Positions 9,248-15,390 of a stretch of DNA of 32,432 nucleotides are shown here, one piece after another. Each line of letters begins with the position of its first letter. The stretch's first letter is position 1. Below the pieces are notes generated by a model. That model saw only the letters and a program-made list of their open reading frames with translations, made no database searches and was not told the origin of the DNA. A program made the position numbers and the translations under genes. Source of the DNA: an uncultured Bacillota bacterium (GTDB lineage: Bacteria > Bacillota > Clostridia > Peptostreptococcales > Anaerovoracaceae); NCBI GenBank assembly GCA_949290475.1, contig CASESB010000087.1, positions 1 through 32,432 on the forward strand, given 5' to 3'.

Positions 9248-10222
9248 ATGAAAACAGTAAAAATCGGACTGCTGGGGCTGGGAAATATCGGCACCGGTAC
9301 ATATAAAACACTGGAAATGAACAGAGACGAGATCGAAAGCTCTCTCGGCGTCAAGCTGGAAATCGTGAAAATACTCGAACGCGATACGGAGCGCGACAGA
9401 GGCATCACCGTGCCGATGGAAAAATTCACTTCCGACCCGGATTCGATATTCACAGATCCTGACATAGATATAGTAATCGAGCTGCTGGGCGGCATCGAGC
9501 CTGCCACATCGTTCATGCTCAAGGCTATGGAAAACGGCAAGCATGTCGTTACAGCCAACAAAGCGGCCATCGCCGCCAATTACCAGGCTCTCATGGATAC
9601 GGCGGCGGCCAACGGCGTGCTTCTCAGATTTGAAGCCAGCGTCGGCGGCGGTATTCCTATACTGACCTCGCTCACAGGACCTCTGAAGGCCAACAAGTTT
9701 GAAGAGGTCATGGGCATACTGAACGGCACTACCAACTACATACTGACGATGATGACTCAGGAGGGGCTCGACTACGAGACAGCTCTCAGGGATGCGCAGG
9801 CACAGGGCTTCGCAGAAGCCGACCCTACGGCTGATGTCGAGGGCATAGACGCGGCCAACAAGCTGTCCATACTGATGGCGCTGATGTTCGATAAATACGT
9901 GGCTCCCGGAGACATTCCGACCATAGGCATCACGAAGGTAACTAAGGATGAGATCGAAAAGGCGCGTCAGGACAACTGCAGGATAAAGCTCATCGCTCAC
10001 GCCAAGAAGCTCGACAACGGCGACGTCGAATACGCCGTCAAGCCGATGTACATAGATGAGAACCACCCTCTGGCAGGAATAAACAGGGAGTTCAACGCCG
10101 TGTTCGTAAAGGGCAACGCCGTAGACGAGCTGATGTTTTACGGCAAGGGCGCCGGCCCGCTGCCTACGGGAAGCGCCGTCATGGGCGACGTCATGGATAT
10201 AGTCAGGACTGCTCTTAAATAA
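9248..10222 (+). CDS. hom: Homoserine dehydrogenase, catalytic domains only (no ACT domain)
   Basis: Reduces aspartate semialdehyde to homoserine, the branch point to threonine and methionine. The ATG at 9248 is chosen because GGAGG lies 6 bases upstream and the NAD(P)-binding motif GLLGLGNIGTGTYK follows at once; the frame is open for 67 codons further upstream, but that stretch includes the promoter. The 324-residue product has the Rossmann domain, the catalytic segment GGGIPILTSLTGPLKANK and the signature ILNGTTNYIL ... GFAEADPTADVEGIDAANK. It stops right after the catalytic domain (GDVMDIVRTALK), about 100 residues short of common homologues, so the C-terminal ACT domain for threonine feedback is missing. 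The next gene encodes no ACT domain either. ACT-less homologues exist elsewhere, so this need not be a truncation. Confidence 0.95.
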   Translation: MKTVKIGLLGLGNIGTGTYKTLEMNRDEIESSLGVKLEIVKILERDTERDRGITVPMEKFTSDPDSIFTDPDIDIVIELLGGIEPATSFMLKAMENGKHVVTANKAAIAANYQALMDTAAANGVLLRFEASVGGGIPILTSLTGPLKANKFEEVMGILNGTTNYILTMMTQEGLDYETALRDAQAQGFAEADPTADVEGIDAANKLSILMALMFDKYVAPGDIPTIGITKVTKDEIEKARQDNCRIKLIAHAKKLDNGDVEYAVKPMYIDENHPLAGINREFNAVFVKGNAVDELMFYGKGAGPLPTGSAVMGDVMDIVRTALK

Positions 10223-10257
10223 GCGGACGCACCTAATATAACGACAGGAGGTCTAAA

Positions 10258-10758
10258 ATGACTTTATTTGAAGAATGGAAAAATCTGATAGAGAATCAGA
10301 CTGAAGCGACGTTCCCTGAATTCTGGAAGGAATACAGCGGCGCCGAGACAAAAATATACAGCGATATCCTCGACAGGCCGACGGAAAAGGTCACGGGCAC
10401 TCTTGGAGAGCTGGCAAAAAAATACGATGTGCGCCCTGTGATTTTCATGGGCTTTCTCGACGGCATCGATTCCAGCCTCAAGAAGAGCAACGATTTCGAG
10501 AGCTTTGACGAAAGCTCGGCCGTAGAGATCGAGATCGAACCGGAGAAGCTGTTTTACAACATGCTGGCAGCCGAAGCCGAATACCTGTATACTCTGCCTC
10601 AGTGGGAGGACATTCTCGGCATCGACAAGATCAAGGAGATAACTAAGGAGTACAAGAAATCCAAGACCGTAGTCAAGGGCAAAAAGATCGGCCGCAACGA
10701 GCCGTGTCCTTGCGGCAGCGGCAAGAAATACAAGCACTGCTGCGGCAGGAACGCCTGA
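10258..10758 (+). CDS. SEC-C motif protein of unknown function
   Basis: 166-residue soluble protein, 35 bases after hom with its own AGGAGG 6-7 bases before the start, so probably cotranscribed. The N-terminal about 145 residues are helical and acidic and I do not recognise them as a named enzyme. The C-terminus carries a clear SEC-C zinc motif, [17 protein letters not shown], the same metal-binding tail found at the end of SecA and in many small bacterial proteins. By family the tail binds Zn2+ and may contact ribosomes or nucleic acid; the actual role here is unknown. Its last codons run into a set of short direct repeats. Confidence 0.85.
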   Translation: MTLFEEWKNLIENQTEATFPEFWKEYSGAETKIYSDILDRPTEKVTGTLGELAKKYDVRPVIFMGFLDGIDSSLKKSNDFESFDESSAVEIEIEPEKLFYNMLAAEAEYLYTLPQWEDILGIDKIKEITKEYKKSKTVVKGKKIGRNEPCPCGSGKKYKHCCGRNA

Positions 10759-10840
10759 TCAGCAAGAGAAGCGAAACGCCTGATCGGCGAAGGACCGCGA
10801 AACGCCTGATCAGCGAAAGACCGTCTGATCAGCGACCAGA
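10750..10840 (+). repeat. Degenerate direct repeats around CGCCTGATCAGCGA
   Basis: The core CTGATCAGC/CTGATCGGC occurs four times, at about 10755, 10780, 10806 and 10825, with periods of 25, 26 and 19 bases; the first three copies share a longer AACGCCTGATC core. The first copy includes the last codons and the stop codon of the SEC-C gene, and the rest lies between that stop and the terminator. It probably arose by local duplication of the gene's 3' end. Confidence 0.7.
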
Positions 10841-10852
10841 CAAAAAACGGAA

Positions 10853-10901
10853 CGGGGACCGCGCACCGAACGCATCGATGCACGATCCCCGCTTTTGTTT
10901 T
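10853..10901 (+). terminator. Bidirectional terminator between convergent operons
   Basis: CGGGGACCG (10853-10861) pairs with CGATCCCCG (10883-10891), one mismatch, with a further GCATCGATGC palindrome in the loop. A T-rich tract (10893-10901) follows on the plus strand and an A6 tract (10842-10847) precedes the left arm, so it can work in both directions between the hom operon and the convergent gltS-like gene. Confidence 0.7.
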
Positions 10902-10937
10902 CTCAAGGCAGCTCGCCGCCGCCTGCAGCCCTTGCCC

Positions 10938-12488
10938 TTATATTCTTTCCAGCTTATCTCCTATGGCTCCGCATACAGGGCACGCCGGCTCTGTTCCTTC
11001 AGCAACCGGGAATATTTCTCCGCACAGCTTGCACCTGTATCTTGTCTCTCCTGCAGCCGAAGCGGTTTGGGCCGCCGGCACGTCAACCGGCTCCGCCAGG
11101 TGTTTTATATCCGTATACTCGGCGATATCACGGCTCGTCGTCATCAGATCCGCCACTGACAGATCGTGTACCGAGCTGTGTCCGGTAACGCGGGCAAACG
11201 TCTCCAGCTCACGGCGCGAAACATCGAGATAGTTAGCGACGCGCTGCGCTGCAGCATCCGTCTTCATCCTCGCCCTCAGCTGCGGATCCTGTGTCGCCAC
11301 TCCCACCGGGCATTTGCCGCTGCCGCAGATACGGTACTGCTGACAGGCAGCCGCCATCATGCCGGCTGTCGCTACGGCCACCGCATCGGCTCCCATGGCA
11401 AGAGCCTTGGCGAAATCAGCCGATACGCGCAGTCCTCCCGTTATCACCAGCGATATGTCAGCGCCTGCGGCATCGAGATATTTCCTCGCTCTGTGGAGCG
11501 CATATATCGTCGGCACCGTAGTAGCCTCACGCAGCAGCATCGGACTCGATGCCGTGCCGCCGCCTCTGCCGTCCACGGTTATGAAATCAGGCTTTGCGAA
11601 AACACAGTACTCGAGATCGCGTTCCAGTCTTCCGGCAGCGATCTTAATGCCTATAGGTCTGCCGCCCGAACGCTCTCTCAGCATCGACACCATATCCCTG
11701 AGATCCTCCCTGGAGTTGAGCTCCGGGAATTTGCTCGGGCTCTGCACATCCTCTCCCGGCTTTTTGCCTCTGATGGCGGCGATCTCCTCGGTCACCTTAT
11801 CTCCCGGAAGATGACCGCCCATCCCCGGCTTCGTTCCCTGACCGATCTTGATCTCTATGGCGTCTGCTGCCTGCAGGTTCTCGTCCGTAACGCTGTATTT
11901 GTTCGGGATGTACTCAAAGATGTATTTATACGCTTCCGCTCTTTCCTCCGGCAGGATTCCGCCTTCACCGCTGCACATGGCTGTTTTCGCCATTGCCGAG
12001 CCCTTCGCAAGCGCTATCTTCGTCTCCCTCGACAGCGCCCCGAACGACATATGCGAAATATATACCGGACTTTCGAGTATCATAGGCTTCGCGGCATGCT
12101 TTCCGATCACCGTCCTGGTCTCCACCGGATCTCCGTCATTGAGCGGAGGCGGATTCAGCTGCGCACCCATTATCAGGATCTCATCCCAGTTCGGCACGGG
12201 CATGAGCGTACCCATGGACGCTCCCACCGATTTCCCCGTAACTGCCATCTCGTGTATTTCCGCCATATACCTCATGGCCGGATCATGCCTGGCTGTATCA
12301 GGATCATAAGCGAGACTGCCGCCGCTCCACGCCTCCTGCACCGCCGGCTTTGCTTCCTGCTCTTCCACAGGCATAAACTTCGATATCGGCTGACCGCAAA
12401 CGGGGCACTCCGTAAGCTCCGCCAGAGGTTTGCCGTTCTTTTCTTCATCATAGATAAAACCACATACGCTGCATCTGTAAACTGCCAT
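10938..12488 (-). CDS. Glutamate-synthase-like FMN/Fe-S oxidoreductase with rubredoxin-like domains at both ends
   Basis: The 516-residue protein has the FMN-binding synthase domain of glutamate synthase in its centre (about residues 60-430) and no amidotransferase domain. Visible motifs include GQGTKPGMGGHLPG, TVDGRGGGTASSP and the cluster ligands Cys382, Cys388, Cys393 in CQQYRICGSGKCPVGVATQ, with exactly the C-x5-C-x4-C spacing of the GltB 3Fe-4S site. Zinc or iron knuckles flank it: Cys6/9/28/31 at the N-terminus and Cys486/489/503/506 at the C-terminus, both rubredoxin-like. The ATG at 12488 is chosen because GGAGGT lies 6-7 bases upstream; an in-frame GTG at 12494 overlaps the site too closely. 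It could be a ferredoxin- or rubredoxin-fed glutamate synthase core or a related oxidoreductase; without gltD or a glutaminase nearby the substrate is open. Confidence 0.85.
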   Translation of the reverse strand: MAVYRCSVCGFIYDEEKNGKPLAELTECPVCGQPISKFMPVEEQEAKPAVQEAWSGGSLAYDPDTARHDPAMRYMAEIHEMAVTGKSVGASMGTLMPVPNWDEILIMGAQLNPPPLNDGDPVETRTVIGKHAAKPMILESPVYISHMSFGALSRETKIALAKGSAMAKTAMCSGEGGILPEERAEAYKYIFEYIPNKYSVTDENLQAADAIEIKIGQGTKPGMGGHLPGDKVTEEIAAIRGKKPGEDVQSPSKFPELNSREDLRDMVSMLRERSGGRPIGIKIAAGRLERDLEYCVFAKPDFITVDGRGGGTASSPMLLREATTVPTIYALHRARKYLDAAGADISLVITGGLRVSADFAKALAMGADAVAVATAGMMAAACQQYRICGSGKCPVGVATQDPQLRARMKTDAAAQRVANYLDVSRRELETFARVTGHSSVHDLSVADLMTTSRDIAEYTDIKHLAEPVDVPAAQTASAAGETRYRCKLCGEIFPVAEGTEPACPVCGAIGDKLERI

Positions 12489-12528
12489 GATCACACCTCC
12501 GATACGTTTATCTGCCTCTTTTTACTTA

Positions 12529-12557
12529 ATATTATCACTTAGCGCTTCCCGTGTCGA
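12529..12557 (-). promoter_or_regulatory. Candidate promoter for the glutamate-synthase-like gene
   Basis: Read on the minus strand: TCGACA, 17 bases, TAATAT, about 40 bases before the start codon. The -35 overlaps a small perfect inverted repeat, TTCCCGT-N4-ACGGGAA (12546-12563), just after the nth stop codon. Confidence 0.45.
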
Positions 12558-12568
12558 CGGGAATATAC

Positions 12569-13204
12569 TCATTCCACGCCGATCTTCATGCAAAGCTCTT
12601 CTATCGGACACTGATCGCATTTAGGGCTTCTGGCCGTACAGCAGTTCCTGCCGTGGAATATGAGACTGTGGTGAGCCTCCGTCCATCTGTCTTCCGGCAG
12701 CACCTTCATCAAGCCCTTTTCCGTCTTAAGCACATCCTTTTCGCTGACGAGCCCTATCCTGTTAGCCAGTCTGAAAACATGCGTATCTACCGCGATCTTC
12801 TGATGCCCGAAGCCTACCGCCAGTACGACGTTAGCCGTTTTCCTGCCCACTCCCGGCAGCGCGATCAGCTCATCGTAATCCTCCGGCACCTGCCCGCCGT
12901 GCTTTTCGACAAGCGCCTTCGCCAGGGCAATGATATTTTTTGACTTCGTCTTATACATGCCGATCGTCTTTATTATATCTATCACGTCCTGCTGCTCGGC
13001 TGCCGCAAGATCAGCGGGCGTCGGATATCTTTCGAACAGCGTTCCCGTCACCTTATTGACGCTCTTATCCGTAGTCTGCGCCGACAACACTACGGCTATC
13101 AGCAGCTGATACGTATCCTGGTGCACGAGCGCACATCCCGCCTCCGGATATCTGTCTCGCAGCGCATCGAGTATCTGCGTTATCTGAGCTTCCGTAAAAG
13201 CCAT
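12569..13204 (-). CDS. nth: Endonuclease III (DNA glycosylase/AP lyase)
   Basis: Base-excision repair enzyme that removes oxidised pyrimidines and cuts at the resulting abasic site. The 211-residue product has the helix-hairpin-helix LPGVGRKTANVV with catalytic Lys122, catalytic Asp140 in AVDTHVFRLANR, and the 4Fe-4S loop Cys189-x6-Cys196-x2-Cys199-x5-Cys205 at the C-terminus. GAGGAGG precedes the ATG. It follows ftn on the same strand, but a terminator hairpin ends only about 18 bases before its start codon, so expression may depend on read-through or on an unseen promoter within ftn. Confidence 0.98.
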   Translation of the reverse strand: MAFTEAQITQILDALRDRYPEAGCALVHQDTYQLLIAVVLSAQTTDKSVNKVTGTLFERYPTPADLAAAEQQDVIDIIKTIGMYKTKSKNIIALAKALVEKHGGQVPEDYDELIALPGVGRKTANVVLAVGFGHQKIAVDTHVFRLANRIGLVSEKDVLKTEKGLMKVLPEDRWTEAHHSLIFHGRNCCTARSPKCDQCPIEELCMKIGVE

Positions 13205-13221
13205 GTTCGATCCTCCTCATG

Positions 13222-13264
13222 AAAAGCAAGAGCCGCGTCCCGGTCCGTATCCGTGACGCAGCTC
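13222..13264 (-). terminator. Terminator of ftn
   Basis: Arms at 13230-13239 and 13255-13264 form a 10-bp stem with one G-U pair; on the minus strand TTGCTTTTC follows. It sits between the ftn stop (13295) and the nth ribosome binding site. Confidence 0.65.
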
Positions 13265-13294
13265 CGTCATTTCCTGTCAGTATAAATCCTGCGA

Positions 13295-13807
13295 TTAAAG
13301 CGTGAGCGACGGCGCAGTATATGTCCTTGACGCCAGCTCATTGTCCAGCATGTAAAGGCCCTTGCTGTCGCTTCCGAAGAGCTCGAATCTCTTCACGAGA
13401 TCGTCGGCAGTATCCTCTTCCTCGGCCTGCTCCTTGATGAACCAGTCGAGGAACTGCATGGTTCTGAAATCCTTTTCCTCGTAGGCGGCCGCATATATGT
13501 TGTTGATGAGACCTGTAACGTATCTCTCGTGCTTTGCGCCCTCCTTGAGCGGATCGATGAACGCCTTGAACTCCTTGTCAGGCTTGTCGATGGCTTCCAG
13601 CACCACGGATTCACCGTTCTGCTGTATATAGTCTATGAACAGCAGCGCATGATCCCTCTCCTCCTGAGCCTGCACCTTGTACCAGTTATGGAATCCGTTG
13701 AGTCCTTCATCCTTATAGTAATTTGCCATATCGAGATAAAGATATGCAGAATAAAACTCCTTGTTAACCTGTGTATTCAGTAATTCCAGTACTTTCTTAG
13801 ATAACAT
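13295..13807 (-). CDS. ftn: Ferritin, non-haem iron storage
   Basis: Oxidises Fe2+ and stores iron inside a 24-subunit shell. The 170-residue product matches bacterial ferritin length, and its ferroxidase ligands fall at the positions known from E. coli FtnA: Glu17, Glu50, His53, Glu94, Gln127 and Glu130. It lacks the haem-binding Met site of bacterioferritins as far as can be seen. AGGAGG lies before the ATG. A PerR-like palindrome overlaps its predicted -10 region, suggesting peroxide- or iron-controlled expression. Confidence 0.97.
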   Translation of the reverse strand: MLSKKVLELLNTQVNKEFYSAYLYLDMANYYKDEGLNGFHNWYKVQAQEERDHALLFIDYIQQNGESVVLEAIDKPDKEFKAFIDPLKEGAKHERYVTGLINNIYAAAYEEKDFRTMQFLDWFIKEQAEEEDTADDLVKRFELFGSDSKGLYMLDNELASRTYTAPSLTL

Positions 13808-13852
13808 CGCGATACCTCCTCAGCTATCTCATCTGTTGTTCCGGTTTGTTTA

Positions 13853-13867
13853 ATATAATCATTATAT
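13853..13867 (-). promoter_or_regulatory. PerR/Fur-like 7-1-7 box overlapping the ftn promoter
   Basis: ATATAAT-G-ATTATAT (minus strand) is a perfect 7-1-7 inverted repeat. It differs from the Bacillus PerR consensus TTATAATNATTATAA only at the outermost base of each arm, and matches the Fur box at five of seven positions per arm. The left half contains a perfect TATAAT -10 hexamer about 55 bases before the ftn start. No good -35 was found, as might fit an activated or weak promoter. Confidence 0.6.
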
Positions 13868-13975
13868 CACGTTGTCCGAAGATTTTCCTCTTTAAAAACG
13901 CACATTTTCATTATGATTTTTATTATTTTACCTGCTTTGCTAAATTGTATGCAGCATCAGCGAACGGGCTCATGC

Positions 13976-14761
13976 TCATACCCACTTTATATCCGCCCGC
14001 TTGAATCTCTGCGGTATGTGTATGTAATCCTCATCCTCAGGATACCCTATCATAAAGGCTCCGTAAAAGCTGCAGCTCTTCGGGATCTTCGGCAGCAGCT
14101 CCCGGATCTCAGGAATGGCGTTTGCCATCCTTTTGAGGTAGCCGGCCCAGCACGTTCCCACGCCCTTCGACTGCAGGTAAAGCTCTGCCGTCGTCATGGC
14201 GATGGCCGTATCCGTCTCCGGCGAAATAGCGTTATCGTTGGCATATGCGAGCAGCAGCGCCTTCGACGTTCCCATGACCACATTGTTGCCGTTTTCCATT
14301 TCTGAGGCGATTTCCGGAGAAATCCCCGTTTCCTTGACGTACTCCAGTATCAGCTCCATGATCTTTTCCATGACCTCATTATCGTCTATAACTATCCATT
14401 TGGTCGTGTGCTGATTTTTGGCGCTCGGCGCCCATGACGCCAGCTCCAGCGCCTCCTCGATCGTTGTTCTCGACACCTCCTGCTGACTGAAGTGCCTGTA
14501 TGATCTTCTCGTCAGTATATGGTTTTTCAGATCCTCATGAAAATTCTCGCTTATTACCGGCATCTCATCCGAAAGTATCGACGGCTCGCCGTTATATGTT
14601 ATGGCTTCCGTAGGGCATACGGCTCCGCAGTGCATACATGAGATGCACATCTTGCCCTCAGCCATGCGCACGCCCTCCTCCGAGCCCTCCAGTACGGTAA
14701 ACGGACATACCGAAACACAAGTCATACACTCTATGCAGACGTCTCTGTTGACCTTTATCAT
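13976..14761 (-). CDS. Nitroreductase-family flavoprotein with N-terminal 2x[4Fe-4S] ferredoxin domain
   Basis: The 261-residue fusion begins with two ferredoxin motifs, CIECMTCVSVCP (about residues 9-20) and CISCMHCGAVCP (about 39-50), each C-x2-C-x2-C-x3-C. An FMN-binding nitroreductase domain follows from about residue 85 (RRSYRHFSQQEV, WAPSAKNQHT, and a GVGTCWAGYL segment). The family transfers electrons from the Fe-S clusters to FMN and on to nitro compounds or other acceptors; the physiological substrate is not predictable. AAAGGAG lies before the ATG. It is divergent from the cadC-cadA operon and has its own promoter. Confidence 0.93.
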   Translation of the reverse strand: MIKVNRDVCIECMTCVSVCPFTVLEGSEEGVRMAEGKMCISCMHCGAVCPTEAITYNGEPSILSDEMPVISENFHEDLKNHILTRRSYRHFSQQEVSRTTIEEALELASWAPSAKNQHTTKWIVIDDNEVMEKIMELILEYVKETGISPEIASEMENGNNVVMGTSKALLLAYANDNAISPETDTAIAMTTAELYLQSKGVGTCWAGYLKRMANAIPEIRELLPKIPKSCSFYGAFMIGYPEDEDYIHIPQRFKRADIKWV

Positions 14762-14846
14762 TTTATCTGTATCACTCCTTTTCTGCCGGCGATCCGCCGG
14801 CCGTGTGTTTATTGATTCAACTTTGCTTTATTACTTCGACCTTACA

Positions 14847-14875
14847 ATACTATACAATGTTTGCCCGTCAGTCAA
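14847..14875 (-). promoter_or_regulatory. Promoter of the ferredoxin-nitroreductase gene
   Basis: Read on the minus strand: TTGACT, 17 bases, TAGTAT, about 85 bases before the start codon. It is back to back with the cadC promoter, 29 bases away. Confidence 0.55.
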
Positions 14876-14904
14876 ATCTTTTCGCTTTTTTTGTGAATTA
14901 TCTC

Positions 14905-14956
14905 TTGACAGTTGCGTGTGCGTTCAACTATAATTATGGCAACAGGACAGTTGAAC
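14905..14956 (+). promoter_or_regulatory. cadC-cadA promoter and candidate CadC operator
   Basis: A perfect TTGACA (14905-14910), 18 bases, and a perfect TATAAT (14929-14934). The arms GTTCAAC (14922-14928) and GTTGAAC (14950-14956) form a perfect 7-bp inverted repeat that brackets the -10 and the predicted start of transcription near 14941. Repeats of TTCAA/TTGAA type are usual for ArsR-family metal sensors, so repression in the absence of metal is inferred. Confidence 0.75.
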
Positions 14957-15033
14957 ATGCGTGCAACCGTTCCTGTGGGCACTGAATCTATTACACCCTG
15001 ACAACACGAATTCAACAGGAGGCGATAAACAAG

Positions 15034-15390
15034 ATGGGAAAGAGTGAAATGAGCTGCGACTGCGCAGCGATACACGAAGACATACTTCAGCACGTGAGAG
15101 CCGAGATCATTCCCGAGCAGCAGATGGCCGACATGGCAAAGCTGTTCAAGGTTTTCGGCGACAGCACCCGCATGAGGATCATGGCGGCGCTGAACTGCCA
15201 CGAGATGTGCGTCTGCGACATCGCGGTGCTACTGGACATGACAAAATCCGCGGTATCACATCAGCTGAAGGTTCTCAGAGATAATAATCTCGTCAAATTT
15301 CAAAAGAAAGGAAAGCACGCCTATTATTCCCTCGCTGACGATCACGTCAGGGAAATACTGGACGTTGCGCTGGAACATATCAATGAATAG
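15034..15390 (+). CDS. cadC: ArsR/SmtB-family metal-sensing repressor, CadC type
   Basis: 118-residue winged-helix repressor that releases DNA when it binds metal. The recognition helix region is MTKSAVSHQLKVLRDNNL. Both known metal sites of the family are present. The thiolate alpha3N site has Cys8 and Cys10 in the N-terminal arm with Cys59 and Cys61 in the MCVCD motif. The alpha5 site has Asp102, His104, His115 and Glu118, with exactly the spacing of SmtB D104/H106/H117/E120. This pattern points to Cd/Pb/Zn sensing rather than arsenite. AGGAGG lies about 10 bases before the ATG. It is the first gene of the operon and shares 8 bases with cadA. Confidence 0.93.
   Translation: MGKSEMSCDCAAIHEDILQHVRAEIIPEQQMADMAKLFKVFGDSTRMRIMAALNCHEMCVCDIAVLLDMTKSAVSHQLKVLRDNNLVKFQKKGKHAYYSLADDHVREILDVALEHINE

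Noticed and set aside
10750..10840. Possible CRISPR-like array
   Set aside because: Units are only 19-26 bases apart, degenerate, lack true spacers, and no cas gene is near.
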